Positions 49,331 through 63,900 of a DNA stretch of 64,000 nt are shown piece after piece. The position numbers and the translations under genes were made by a program. The stretch comes from Phoenix dactylifera (taxonomy: Eukaryota > Streptophyta > Magnoliopsida > Arecales > Arecaceae). The notes below the pieces were generated by a model, which had not been told where the DNA came from, did not search any database, and was given only the letters and a program-made list of their open reading frames with translations. The stretch covers positions 22,260,899 through 22,324,898 of the forward strand of contig NC_052394.1 in the NCBI RefSeq assembly GCF_009389715.1. Reading direction: 5' to 3'. Positions within the stretch are counted from its first letter, which is position 1; each line of letters starts with the position of its first letter.

Positions 49331-52300
49331 AATGATTATTCAACTGCTTCTCTTTAATTTCTCTTTTATATACCCAAAGATGGGTATTGATGGATGATGA
49401 GCTTTAATTCATCTTTCAATGCTGAGTTCAGTGGTTAAGTGGCACTCAAGCTCTCTATATCCTATTCTGGCCGCTTCCATTCAATTGTCATAGTGCTGGA
49501 ACTACAGTAGTCAAATACACGAGCGCTGTGCAAAATTCTGTTAATGACTATCATTTATATGAATGTTAACAATTTGAAAACAATCGTCACTTTTAGCAGG
49601 GAACTGTTCTTAACTTCACTTTCTTGTTGTACCTTCTTTTTGATAAAATCATAAACTTTACTGTAGGCGGTGCTATGGTAGACGAGAAAGATTTTTTTTT
49701 TTTTTGAACTGTTTTCAAGTGGAAGACAGTCTAGTTTGATTGTGCTTGCCCTGTTAGCTGCCCTAGAACATCAATAACTGCAACCTAAGTTCTCTCATTT
49801 AAGAGTTTTCATTTGCCCTTGAACATCAATATCTCAAATCCTCAAATTTTGAGATGTTACTAATTTTTGGACAAGCAAGAATTTAGAGGATTTGAAGCCC
49901 AATTATTATGGCTTTTGGCAGTAGCTAACAAACTCTCAGATGGATGATGAAGCAGGAACTGGAAAGTGGAAGGAGGAGCCAGAAATTTCATTTGAGCAAA
50001 TTTTTTATGTGCAATTGCCAAGGATTTGACAAGTTAAAAATTTAAATTGAAGGGGTCAGATATTCGTTCTTTACATTTAAAATCCTCACGTACTTGCTCC
50101 ATTTATGATGTATGTTCGAATCCAAATGAAATTGTAGTCACATATGTGCTAGTTGGGAGGTCCAAAGATCAAGCATACTTAACCAAGAAAAGAAAAGAAA
50201 ATTATGGGTCTTCAGGGTATTGCCTAATCTGCCCGATTAAAATCATAAGAAGTTCCGCGTCACGTACGCATATCATAATTCATGAAATAATGCTATTCTG
50301 TATTTATAAAATTAAATAGCACTTTATGGACAATTGAATAATGCCATTCAACTCATCTGCAATTCACGTAGAGATGAGAAAAATATATGACTTTTTGCAA
50401 GCTCTTCATGGTTCTAGAATCTTCGTCTTCACCGTTACGCCAGAAACGCTGGAAAGTAGAATTTCCATGAACCCGACACTACGTTCCCCAAGGTGCCTCT
50501 TTATAGTTTTAGCGCTTTTTTTTTTCCTCTATTCACTGCCTCCAGCATGGCAACAGCAACACTAGTCATCATCGTCCAACTGGGCTTATCTTTCACTAAC
50601 CTGAGGACACATTCTAACTAGAACCGTCCTGAGCAGGCATAGATTGAGGATCTCATCGACTTGCCCTGTTGTAAGGTGGAGAAGTCTATTAATTATATCC
50701 TCTTCCGGTATGGAAGAGTCGAGTATGTTTAGAGATTGATCCCCATTCCTCAAGAAGTACGCCGCCGCATGATGACCTCGGCTAATTCCTTCCTTAAAAT
50801 CCTGAGGAGTTGGTTAGATAGGCCTTAACTCAAACTCGGAACGGTTATGGCTACACATGTTGGCTACCACATTTAGATGGTCAGAAATACTTGAATCTTA
50901 GAGCAATATTAGAATTTTAATTTAAAAAAAAAGTTAGATTTTTTTATCCCTTAAATTTTAGTTATTTTAAATGCTTTAACATACTTTTTATGAGGCGCCT
51001 CTTTCAGAAGAGCTATGACTCTTCAAAAGAAAATAATAGTTTTCAAAAAGATACAATGTTTCCGAAACATTTTGTGTCCTTGGAACCATCACGTCTCTTT
51101 GGTCATCCAGACTAATATAAATCAAACACATCTCGATCCCTCTCTCATTCACTAGTGCTTTGTCTCATCTTAAGAGTTTCTTCCACTGATAGAGTTCTTC
51201 CGCTCTTAAAATTTTTCTTCTTTTTATCTTTTTCTTTTTTTGGATATCTGAAGGAGTCGGTCGAGTCAAGTCTCCCCAAAAATTATGTTCGTTAGAGGAG
51301 GATCAGACTGAGCCGGGTTGTTGTACTTTGAGGATGAGACGCCGTAGACCCACACATAAGGGGGCAAATCATATTCTTAAGGCAGTATGTATCTTATGCT
51401 TTGATTCAAGCAAAGTCTTTTCAATCTTTTGAATTTATTTTAGTATATTATTTTTTATAATACTATTCTATAATAACAATATAGCAATTTTTAGGCTCTA
51501 TTTTCCAACAAGCAGTCCACCGTTGAGGATAGTCCTAAAGAGGGCTCGGGTGCAGATTGCTGAGATCATCCATGCAGGTCCTCATGGAGAGCTTATAATA
51601 GCTCGAGGCATCTGGAACTCTACTTCTGCTCTTGTAGCGTCTCGAACAATGCTTATTCGTGGAAAATCCCACCCTTGAGTTTTCTCGAGGTCAACTTTGA
51701 TTGATGTGTGATGGATCATGGCAGGAATGGTGGAACAGGCTATGATTAGAGACTTGAACTCCAAAATTGTGGCAGCGAAAACCTGATCTTCGATATCTCA
51801 ATCTTTGGAGCATAGTTGAGGATTATTTAAACTTGCCTCAACCACACCCGATGTATTTTAGGAGCCGACGCCATTTTGAGAGCCGACGCCATTTTGTGTT
51901 AGAAGGTTACTCAGCCATGGTTATTGATTGATACAAGGACATACGAGAAAAGTATCTATCCATCCTCTACTTGGGGGCATCTGGAGTTTGACGAAAAGAT
52001 GCATTTTTTTTGGGATGAGGCATATCTACCAAAAGGTGAATGAAACCGTGAACTGAATAGCTTCCTTCATGGCTGATGACTCCAATGGAGTTCTCTGGAC
52101 CTGTAAGACACAATTGCCAAAGGTTTTTCAAGATCTGTTATTTTTTAATTTTCTTAGATGCATTCATATCAAGAGAAGTGTGAATCGGCCGTTTGTAGCG
52201 GGTAAAAAAAACAATGGACCAGATAAGCTTGTAGATACGAGGACACGAGCCAAACGGTTGAAACATGCAACAAAAAGTGACAGGTCGTGAAAATAGAGAT

Positions 52301-52822
52301 AAGCTTGGACTATGAGCATGGCAACCGACAAGAGCACACATAATTGATAATGCGAAAGGAACTCAAAAGAAAGAGCAACATCCAAGAGTTGCATAAAGCC
52401 GGGGCAATAATATCCACATCAAAAGACTGTTCGCTACTTTCATGCAAAACTACTAAATGGCGAAAAGAAGCTTTAAACAATTCATCTGATCAAATTTCCA
52501 TCAATGATTATAAAGATGCATAATTATGAACTAAGAAAGGGACCAAATAAAATCATACGAGAAAATAAGTCCACCCAAAAGTTTCCATTTAGTGCCACTT
52601 AATTATTCCAACGCTTGATTGCTGCAAGCTCACCTTTTCTTAGGGAGTTATCAACAACAGTTGTTACGCCTACATAACCAGCCACCATGCCCACCATGCT
52701 CATAACATCACTTCTGATACTAACTGGAATCAATTGATTGATCGAGACAGTACAAAATAGGTGCATTTTACATGACCATTGACTATTGATAAAGGCTAAA
52801 ATATTTGCATCTTGCCACTGCA
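49331..52822. other. intergenic region between two convergent genes
   Basis: This separates the 3' end of the ALP1-like gene from the 3' end of the minus-strand coatomer zeta gene. Parts near 50580-50880 and 51240-51600 look like old repeat remnants, but no ends or domains are clear. No gene is recognised. Confidence 0.5.
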
Positions 52823-54429
52823 TCACTTGAGAAGAGATCTTGCCAAGTGTTCACGTGCTGTGGCAAGGGCCTGGGATATAGTCTGCAGACAGAAGAGCAC
52901 ATCTAGTTTAGATAAAGTGAACTAAAAGCCATCCAATTTGACCAGAAAATGAACTAGATCGGTGAGATAGAAATTCATTGCACCTGCTCAGTAAGTGATC
53001 CTGCACTGTCCAAACCACTGGTGGCAACTTTTCCCGCAATTACACTTCCCTCTGTTTCCAAAATGATCCTGCAAGACCACAAATCAGAAAATAAGTTATT
53101 GCATGAGCATATTTTGACTATCAGAAAAAATTCTAGCATCACATCTGCTGAAGCAGCATGTAAAGCTACACATTCAAAATATGAGTTTGTCCCATAACAA
53201 TTCGATCTCAATAGCAGAAAGGGCTATAATCTTTAATCAATCATGATGGATTGGTTACAAAGATGTTGCTTTTCTAAAATTTGAATGAAGAGCATAAATA
53301 GCACAAGTACGCCACTTATATAGCATGGTTAGGACATCCTATTGGACATTCTTATGCCAGATGGATCCAAGCCTCTCTCAGTTACCACACTTGCATTTCT
53401 TTCTTTTTTTAAATAGGATTATTGAGATACCCAGGGGAATGCTCATATCTAGCTCAGGTTTTATATTATTTTAAAAGCTATTTTCCGGTATTCTTGTCAG
53501 CTCTAATTAGCATGCTTCTCCAACCAAACTGTTGATAAGTTTACAAGCTTTCATTCTACCTTTTCACGCAACTAGATTGTTAGTATTCACAGGAACACAT
53601 AGGTCATAGATATAATAGGTCTAATAAACACTGATTGCACATAAAAGTTTTAAGGAGGTACCCTCTATCCACAATTTCATCAAGGCATAGAAGGATCAAA
53701 TCCAGATTCTCAAGTGCTGACTTCTTGTCCACATTGTTTCTGGAATAAGTGAGATGCAGTCCAGACATTAATAAGCAGAAGACTGCCAGCTTATGAGGCA
53801 AGCAACTACATTCAAAGAGGTAAACAGTAATAGCAACTAGCAAAAACCTGAGAAGAAGCCCAACTGCATCAAAGAATCCCTGAAGAACTGCCGCCAAGAT
53901 GAGCTCATTTTCATCATCTCCTCCAATAAGAAAAAAATGAAGGTCCTGAATGAACTTGTAGACAACAATGTAACCATCGAACATAACTATCTCCGCTGTA
54001 CATGATGAAAATGGGCAGCATCAGTAGCATGCAAAAGGAACACCATTCTCAGGTGTACTTACATTGTTAGAAAATAGAATATTAGAACACACGATAAAGC
54101 AAATGATACAAGAGTATCATTCATTTAATAAAAGGAGAAGTTAATTCTTGTACATTTGGTTCACCGTTAATAGAGCAAAACACCCTCGTGTTATTACAGA
54201 AAATGAATATAGTGGAGTGATGTAAATCTAGACTACAAACATGACAAATCATGCATAAACTTCTAAGTACATGCACCAAATCCCTTCCAACATAACAATC
54301 CGAACCAATCACTTCAAGGCAACTAGCTTGATAAGGGAAAATATGCAGACCTGTGAAATACTAGGCAATTTTAAGAAAAAGAATGGATACGTCATCATGG
54401 AGAACAGACCCCCCCCCCCCCCCCCCCCC

Positions 54430-54462
<33 letters not shown>

Positions 54463-57400
54463 TCTCTCTACTACTACTACTACTACTACTATCAAAATCC
54501 TTCTCTAGCAAATTTTGACCTCTGGGAGGATAGCAATTCGACCAAAGGGGAAAAAAAAAATCACCCTAAACAGTTATCCATCCATCACCTGCCTGTGCTT
54601 CTCTATTACAAGCAATACATTTGTGTGTTGGACATTATGCCTCTCACTTTTAGCAACTTCTTATAGTTGTCATTGTCTAGTTCTAGTGCTAGCAAGAAGT
54701 TTAAGGCCAACTCGATGTCAAGCATAAGGTGTCAATATATGTATGTATCATGTCAGCTAAGTACAATCAAGGTAAAAGAATTAACTACCAAGTTAACATA
54801 CTCACCAGTTCGGGTCGGATGGCACAAACTGGCATTGACCCATTTCTTATTCCTAGAAGTCCTCACACATGACTGACACAGCATGGCACAATGCAAATAC
54901 AGTACCAAGACATGACCGGCATTCACCACAAGTGCAGCCAATTAATGATTTTCTCCTCGCATCTAACATTCCTTACTGTTAGGACATTGTTCCGAATATA
55001 GAAGTCTTTCAATTTTGACACAGTCTATACCAATAGCTTGTTAGTCATTCTCTTGAGAGGAATGAAACCTGACTAGCTAATTGACCTGATATACTAATAC
55101 AAAGATATTTATTCCATTGAGGTGTAATTTACATCGGCTGCCCAAATGATCATTGAGGAGCAATTTATTTTTAGTACCTAAGTGACATGGTGCATATAAA
55201 TTAACTCACCTCGAGTGATTTGGCCTCAAATTTAACTCTACATCTTCGCTGCTCAAAATTTCAAAGATGGGTGCTGCTTCTCATATTCGACTATGTACCT
55301 TTCTTCAAGATAACTTCACCTCAAATTAACATAATCACTTCAAATTGGAATGGCTACTAAAATATACACACCTCAAGTTGGCTTTCAGTTCTATGTGGTG
55401 TTGTCACCTCTAGAAGGTGTCCACTCCAAATATTTCTTCTTTCCAAGATGGACTCGGATAATGTAAGCTGGTCTCCTGAGTAATCTGTCTCTAAGAGACG
55501 AGATTGAAACAGATAAATGCTCCATGCTTACTTGCTCCTGGATCTTCATAAGATACAAAATAATTTTGCCTCGAGTAGATAAACATCATCCAACTTAATA
55601 GATAGGCCTTATCTTGTGCCTCCATCCTCATCATCATGCACCTCTTAACCCTTTTTGCTCCCATGAATCATTGTAGGCATCTATATTGTTGCATAGGCTT
55701 CTTTCCTTTATATAGAGAGGACTTAAAGATAAGAATGGAGGCGTAAGATAAGGCCGATCTGTTAAGGCACATGAGATTTACCTACTCGAGACAACATTGT
55801 CTTGCATTTGGTTGAGAAAGTGGCAAAGATCCAAGAAGCGGATAATTACTAAGCATTTATCTGTTTCAATTTCTTCTTTCTTTAGAAGCAGATTATCTCA
55901 AGAAGCAAGTATAAATTACCCAATAAGGGTACATCTAGAAACGAAGAAATATTTGGAGTGGACCCCAAAGGCTAGATGATGTTTGAAGCAACATCCCCTC
56001 GAGGCAAACCCATCTTGAGGATTATATACAAGGTTTGTCATACCGGTCGATATCGCAATGTACCAAGCATATCATGCCATACTAGTACTAAACTAATACA
56101 CCATCTCATACCGTACCGACACTCGGTACGTCTCGCCATCTTGTATTGTATCACGTATCGACACTGTAATAGGATGGTACTGATACGGGGTCCGATATCG
56201 AAATTGCAGACCTTGATTATATATCAAGAGGCAGTTCCAATTAGAGATGAACATATTCATTGCCTTCAAACGAGGTTACATAGCTCAAACTTGAGAGGCA
56301 GCACCCATCTTAGAAATTTTAAGCACCCAAGAAACAAAGTTAAGTTTGAGGCCAAATCACTTGAAGCATGAGTCAATTTATAAACACCGCATCACAGCAT
56401 CTAACAAAAATTGCACCTCAATAATCATTTGAGCACACAACATAAATTATACCTCAACAAAGCACACCTTCCTCTCTGTCCAAAGACAGAAACAATTACA
56501 TTAGTATGAGGGGATTTATCAGCTTTCACCATACCTTCCTTTTAACAAGCCATGTGCAATGCATGTGCCAAGTGTTGGTATAGCCTTACATAAGTCCTCA
56601 GGTTGTATAACAATCGCCTTATTCTTTGTACTTCTGGCAAGTAACTAACTTATCCATATCAATAACCTTCTCATAGAAAGTTCATCCTCAGCCATGTTCT
56701 CAGTGCTACTCTATATCAATTATACCTTTGGGCAAGCTATACATTACTGAACTACCATTGCATGTCTATGCATATGCTAAGTTGCTAACACAACATAGTA
56801 TCATGACCTTGATTTCACCAATTTCATCCAGTTGGTTTCATGCTCATTTTGCACACATTTTTACTGGGCTTGTAGACTGAATATACCATTACTAACTCTT
56901 AGCCTTTATATTATCTGAACTTATTCATTAACCTTCATGAGTCAACTTGAAGATCCAATTGATGGACAAGTGCTAGATAACTTTTGGCAGTGCATCTGTA
57001 TTTTCCTTCAAAGTAGTGTCCTTCAATCCATGTCAGAAACCACATTAATGTACGAAATTGGGTTTACAACATGGCCAACAATAGCTTCTATCTAGATTTA
57101 CCCACTGTTCTCTAGATTTCACACCCATATATTCAAATGTTCAGAATAGCAAATCCGACCTGGCTCAAGCAAAGGCTTTACTAGATTTTGCCGTCATTAT
57201 AGTTACAAAATACAAAACATTACTGTTTAAGAATTCAACAGGGCTTCAAATCTCAAGCATACCGGCCTGCACCTTCAGAAACTGGTACCCAGCACCCCTT
57301 CAAGTTAGTTCCTATGTGAACAGATCCTGCCCCTACAGGGCACAAATAAACTGCACATCACAGGCTCAAAGTGTGTTTGCACTCCTTTTCTTTTGTTTTG

Positions 57401-60400
57401 CTACCAATCAGTACCCGGTGTAGCTTACGTACATATGCAATATTATCATACTTTCCAAGAAGTAGTTATGAAGCCATACTGCAACATTTAGAACCTTGAT
57501 CCACAATCCCCTATAGCTGTAGTTGAATGAGATTTCCAATGGAGAAGGCAAGGTGGGGCTTCTTGTCAAGTCTGCAAATATCTGCTAATCTTCTTCATGT
57601 TCCCACATCGTCAACAACTTCATTTCCTTATAGTAATCAAAAGTGATTCCTTAATTTTCCTACTTATATTATGAAACAGCCTTACAAAATACTTTCAGTT
57701 CCATGGCTCCATTTGTGTAATTTGACAAGGAGAAAAGCATATAGTCATTATTCATTTTTGCAAAATAAATATTTCATGCTACTAGTTCACCTAATGATCC
57801 ACATCATGACTCAATGATTTATCTTTACAATCAAGAGTCAGCCACAAGACAGCCCACCTTTTAAATCTGAGTGGGTCCAGCAATGATATTGCTATATTCA
57901 AATGATGGCTTGGGCAAGAGTGGGATCAGCTGGATGATCTGGTGTGCAGATCCTCTAACTTACTCTCCACAATTCATGGTTGATGGTAGGCACAGGCTAC
58001 CAGTGCACATGTTGTGTGCCTCTTTCTTTGAGCCTATATACAAATTAATTCAGTCATCCCATCATTGTTGCATAAGTGAAAAGTTCCATCACCAAATGTC
58101 GCAAGAAGGCTAAGGAATTGGTATTTTCATCAACAAATGCATGCATTTATTTGGTTTAAAGTGGACAGGTCGTGATTGATAACTAACATCCATACCATAG
58201 CAAGTTTTTCATATTTGATATAGATATAATTTTTAGATTACCCTTAGTGCTAACCTAGAAATGTTCATTCTTTCATATGTTAAGCTGGCCAAAATTTTAC
58301 TTCTACTTGAGATTTAAGCATATTAAGCTATGCATGAAAAAGTGGCATGCTACCATAATTAGAATAGGTTATTATATAAGGGGTGATGACATGCATAAAA
58401 CTGGTTAACCTTAGCGACAAAATAAGAGACAAGCAAGCATACATCTGGTCTGCAGTTAAATCTAAGATCGTTTGCATATCACCTTCATTTCGAGCATTTG
58501 TTTTCTGAGTCTTGGTAAAGACAGATTTCTCAAATGCCAATTTCGCAGAGTGTGTTGACCAGTCATCTGTATAGTACTTGACAGCTACACGTTTCCCTTC
58601 AGAGTCAAGGAGAAGAATACTTTTAACTGTTGGGCAGGACTCCTGCATGCACAAGAAGGTCATCAAAAATATTTAAAGAACATGCACAAAACAATCTGTT
58701 CAGCAAATCGGAAGACATGATCCCAACATTTCAGAAGAATAAAATACATGTAGCGGGCTCCTCAATTATTCAGAAAAAAAGCTATTTTCCACCACTCTTG
58801 GATGAGAAGGCATTCTTTCAGTAACTATTTGTTGGGCTAGGCATTATCTGTCATATATTATTTTTTGTTTCCCACCTGGGATCATCTCTTACATGTTTGA
58901 AAATTTACTATTAAAGATTAAAGAACTTGTACTATTGAACATTTCAGTCAATGAAGTAATACAGCAATATAAGAGCATATTGATCTTTGTACGATAAGAA
59001 CAGTTGTGTAAAAAATATTAATAAATTGCTAAAAGATATTTAAACAAAGAAAACATGATAAAATATCACAACATTAAGACCGGGTTGATGATATTCCTGG
59101 TTGTTAATGCAACAGTATGTCATATTGCAATTCTAACATAACATATGTTTATGTGAATAAAATAGTTACAAAAATATAACCAAGAAACATATTGGTAACA
59201 TAACATATTGTCATAAACATACATAATTTGATACTTATGAACGATTATGACATGAACAAAGAAATATTGATTAATAAAGCACACAAAAAGGTAGCTAATG
59301 ATGGTCTGAGGCAACTCTTGTTTGGAAATTCACCACACCAACATTGAAAAATGTTGCTCAGGCTCAGCTTAGGTTAATTTTTGAGCAGTGATGAAAGGAG
59401 AGAGTGTGAAATGGATCGGTTGTCAGGAATTCTTGGAGAAAAAAGAGGCATATAAGTGTAAGAGACCAAGTTAAGCACCTAGGTAGAAAATTTCATGTAT
59501 CAAGCTTTTATCAATATAGGCAGGTCATGCTATCAGAAATTCTTGTAATATAATTTAAAAATATTATTAATGCATTTGATGATTCGAATGCATTAAATGT
59601 CTTGCTTTTGCCAGTTACTAAAGGACCAGAATAAATTCCTATTTGAGATAAAGCAAAGAGATTTCTTGACAGTTTAACCCAACTAAAAACAAAGATTAAG
59701 CAATTCCAATTACCGTACCTTATAGTTTTGAGAGAAATATGTCGCCAATTTGTCATCCAATGCTAGAGCAAAGCACTTAAAATTTCTAGCTCCTTCCAGT
59801 GGGATAAAGTCTCAAACAGTATTTTAAGCACCATATCAGGTGGTGCAGCGTGTGCTGTTGCCAATAAGATACCAGTACCAGTACAGGGCTCAACACACCC
59901 CTCGTACAGATGCATGGGACTATATGCTATACAAGCTCCAACAATATGTCATATGTCAGTACAGGGGCATAACATATTACATCATATTAGTAAGTTCCAG
60001 TGTGGGGCCCAATATTGATAATTTAAACACTGGTCTTAAATAAGAAAGAAAATTTATCTCAAAAAATTGATTTTGTTATGTAAATTCCTGATCTGGATTA
60101 GAGGCCATATAATTCTAATAAGAGATTATTGTGGCACTTTCCACCGTCATGTACTATTTCACACACTAAACTTAAAGAGTCCATTAACCTGTCAGCATTT
60201 TCTTGATATCATTAAATATGAATCCAACATCACCTATCAATAATACTTGGAACTTTGCGGATGAGAACCCGACCACCAATAAGCCAAGGTTCACGATCAC
60301 TCTATTATCAGCGCACCCTCTGCAAAAGATCTTGGCTGCCATTGCGTACTGCTATCTTTGCTATCTCAATTTCCTAATCCACAGACAAAGCATTAAATTC

Positions 60401-60900
60401 ATCAATACATAACCTACTCAACTCCTGTTTACAAGTGAAACACTCTATAATTCCCGTCAATAATCCATTTTCGCGGCCCATTATTAGATTTCCCCTCCTT
60501 CCTAACCTTCTTTCATTCTTGAGAGCAAGGACTTCGATTTCCTTCCTCAGAGTTGAAGCCTTTTTGATGAAAATGCTGGTAGAACCATCCAAATTGATTA
60601 ACATTGCACCTCCAAATCATCACTTGACCGCCACATTCTCAAGTAGCCTACCCACCAAGATAAACTAGGGTTGTCCGGTTCTTCAAACAACTAATCTAGG
60701 GTTATCCAGTGATCGGAATCTTTCTTGCGCCATCTATCACTTTTCTCTAAAGACATCGCTGATTCTAGAACGATTAATTGTTTTAAAAAAAAAAAACCTA
60801 CGTGCACAAGGATTACGATTATTATGCTCAAATAACAAGAATTACGAGCAAGAAACGGCTACAAAAAGAACTGCGACCGAGGAGATTGTGAGATTACCAT
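52823..60900 (-). CDS. coatomer subunit zeta (zeta-COP)
   Basis: A small subunit of the COPI coat that drives Golgi-to-ER and intra-Golgi vesicle traffic; it pairs with gamma-COP in the adaptor-like subcomplex. Six coding exons with GT-AG borders and consistent phases are 60898-60900, 58483-58642, 53848-53995, 53662-53739, 52984-53068 and 52823-52882, giving 177 residues, the family's normal length. The protein reads [110 protein letters not shown] and [19 protein letters not shown]. This is the complete longin/sigma-adaptin-like fold. The first exon contributes only the ATG. Introns 1 (2.25 kb) and 2 (4.5 kb) are large. All family landmarks are intact, so the gene looks functional. Confidence 0.95.
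54409..54492. repeat. compound (C)n(TC)n(CTA)n microsatellite
   Basis: About 22 C, then about 20 TC units with one interruption, then seven or eight CTA units. Confidence 0.95.
56025..56210. repeat. GTACCG-type dispersed repeat
   Basis: Words such as CATACCGTACCGACACTCGG and ATACGGGGTCCGATATCG occur here, in a coatomer zeta intron. It is related in style to 10722-10950. Confidence 0.45.
58643..60897 (-). other. intron 1 of coatomer zeta
   Basis: This 2.25 kb intron begins immediately after the ATG. It contains a stretch with AGATACCAGTACCAGTACAG near 59868, perhaps another member of the GTACC-type repeat (59845-60025). An open stretch on the minus strand near 60374-60604 matches nothing I know. 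Confidence 0.6.
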
Positions 60901-63900
60901 TCAGAGATCGCCGCCCGGAGCAAAAGAGTTCGGATCCTATCACTCGAAACTGGAGGGAGAAGAAAAGGCGAGTGACGAGCTAATAATCGAATAAAATATG
61001 GCCCGAACCTAAAGGGCAAAGATTTCTTGGAAAATCTGATGAGCTGGACAGCCGTCAGGACATAACCCGTCTGATGGAAGTCGGACGGCGCGATTTAAGG
61101 GGAGGAGAAGGTTGTTGACCTCCTCTCTGACCGCGACCCACTTAGACCGGTGGGTCCGAGCGGCGTTGACGTAGACAAGGCCCGGCCCATGACGCTCTTC
61201 TCGACTCTGGACACACCATGTTGGGCTGGCCCAGGACATAGGATTCTTGTCGAAAATTATATGACTTTTACTACAACATGAGAATATAACATAGCAAGGC
61301 CAACTAGTATACTAGGAGAAAAACAACCTAAAATGTGATGTCTATGGGTGGATAGGTTTCTTAATTAGAACTCCTCGGCAACCATTTTTAGGGAGGACCG
61401 CAGCGATAATAGAAGAGATATGAAAGAACCCGAAGCTCGGATTGGAAGCAATTGATGCAGGCAAGTAGTTGCTAGGGAGCTCATAGTTGCAACTGACTCA
61501 TGGTTTCAAGCTTAAGATATATATTATGATACCTAGTGTCTACATTGTAACTAAGTAGACTTTGGCACATTCGAGTCATGTGATTTATTCAATAACAAAG
61601 AGCATTGGTCGATGGTCGTGACCTATTAATTAAGATTGTTTGCCATAGATTTGATAAATTTACTCCTAATTTTATTTTATGTATATACTCTCTTTTGAAA
61701 GAGTATTATTCAATAAAATATATTTTTTTAGCAAAATAGTAAAATAAGAGATTATTAATTAATCATGTGGTTCATCAAGAGTTGGCTCATGATGTTGGAC
61801 TCCTAGGAAGCCTTGAACAATGGCCCGGTAGAGACATTAGCTAAGATTTCAATTATTCAACATAGTCGAGGTTGATTGTTTTCAATTTTGAAATATAGTT
61901 GGTGTAGATTGAATAATTCGAGCTTATGACTTGGACTTCTGCCCAACCGTAATGCAGCTTTTAGAAGGATAAGTTTTGGAGTGAAAAATATTTCAAAGGA
62001 AGATAAAATGAATTGACTGGAATACCAAGATTATTATGTTTTTAATAATTAAAAAAAAGCCAACGAGACGGACTTCAGTTGTTGACAGGTCAAAATTTGA
62101 TTGATTGCATTGGTGAGTTTGGTGGGAAGAGGTAGGTTCAGACGTTTAGAAAATTACAGCATAGTTTATTAATTGTCATTGGTTTGCAAGATGGTCTGTT
62201 TCATGCTTGAGCTATAAGTTAACGAAGTGAGTGATTTTGTTTGCATTGACTTAGGCAACTTGATGTAGCATGAAAAGTATTGCCCGTGTGAAGGAAGGTT
62301 TAGAACTACCAAATAGCTAGGACTTTTCAATACTTTGGTAGTTCTAAACTTCCTTCACACAAGCAATAGTTTGACCAATACAAACTGATATACATCATAT
62401 ATGATAAACAATATCCATACAATTTTGACCTTCCTAGCTACCTCCTTAGATTTTCTTAATAAATAAATCATCAAACCAGTGCCAAAAAAGACTTCCCAAT
62501 TTTGAATTATCTATATTAGCTGAGATTTCAATACGTCGCATCTGATATACCAGTTGTATTTTAGAAAATATTAGTGTTTTCTAAAAAATTTCTATCTTCC
62601 ACCGCAGCCGATCAAGATCCCAGTCCATCTTACTTGATTGCCAAGATAATTGAAATGTCAATTTTTAAAATACTTGCAAAATATGAAGCAACAGTGTACA
62701 TGCATGATTGAGCCACATTAATATAAAGGACAATTAGGTCTCAGTTTTTGATTGAGCCATCTCATGTTAGGAAGAAGACAAGCCACTTTCCATGGCGTAA
62801 GTTGGCAAAGGGACTGCACCAATCTTAGCAGCCTAGATGTGAACATTTGTTCTTCTGATGAGGACTAGAAGCAGACGGATTGGAACTGCACTCGTCTGGC
62901 TTTTCCATCAAGGATGCATTATTGTATGGAAGCAATAGGCACTCATTTTGACACGTTGATGCCGCCCATCACGCCCTTATCCTTTTAACATGAGTTTCAC
63001 TTGAAGAAGCTCCTCTCTAGAAGCTGGTAGCCATTACTAGAACTAACAGGAAGGGCACGCGTCCATATTATTTTGACAATGTTAATGGCGTAAGGGAACC
63101 AAGATTCTTGAAGTGATGACTGATAACGAGATGAATATAGATATGGAATCATTTGTCTGGCCAAATAAGAAAGTTGGAGGCATGTTAAAATCTCAATTGA
63201 TGTATACCAATTGACACTAAATGCAGTTCTAACCATTAAGATAATACGAGAAAATTTTTAAAAAAAGTATTAATTAGGGCCAGTATTTTTCACATAAATT
63301 GTATTGGTTATTAGTTTGTATGGAAATGATATCTTAAATGAGATGGATATGGTAATTTAAAAATGGTGAGACTTGTTTGAAGATGATATCTCCTTTGCTC
63401 CAGCCTTGGAAGAGAAGGGAAGTGAAGCCAAAAAAAGCGTGGCTCAATCAGCACACGGATGCAAAACTAACCAAATCCCATGACGGGATCAGTTCCTTAG
63501 CTCTATCCCTTTCAATGTGATGCCAAGGACGGTTCTGAAAAGAGTAGTGAGTAAGCATTCTTATCCCTAAAGCAACAAAGCCAAAATGGCTAGCTGGTGA
63601 TACATGTAGATGTGTGCAAGCAAAACCTCATCTTCCGTGTTTTGACTTTCCAAGTAGTTTCTCAACCAAGTAGTGTCATCAAAGCAATAACAACAACACT
63701 CTTGTTACATAAAGAATTAGCTGCCTTAACTATATGGACAACTTAGTTATACCCTCACTATTCTAGGAAAACTACTATTTTCTCTCTGACTTTATGCACA
63801 TCTACATCTATATGATACTAGATTCAGGTTAGGTATTATAAAATGGGATGTTCAACCTGTTATATATGTGTTCGATGCAAGACATCCGAATGCACCGGCG

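Larger units (their letters stand above)
53996..58482 (-). other. 4.5 kb intron 2 of coatomer zeta
   Basis: This contains a compound C/TC/CTA microsatellite (54409-54492) and a GTACCG-type dispersed repeat (56025-56210). No exon or other gene is recognised. Confidence 0.6.

Noticed and set aside
60374-60604. Minus-strand open frame in coatomer zeta intron 1
   Set aside because: No recognisable domain; it is flanked by intron sequence, and coatomer zeta is complete without it.
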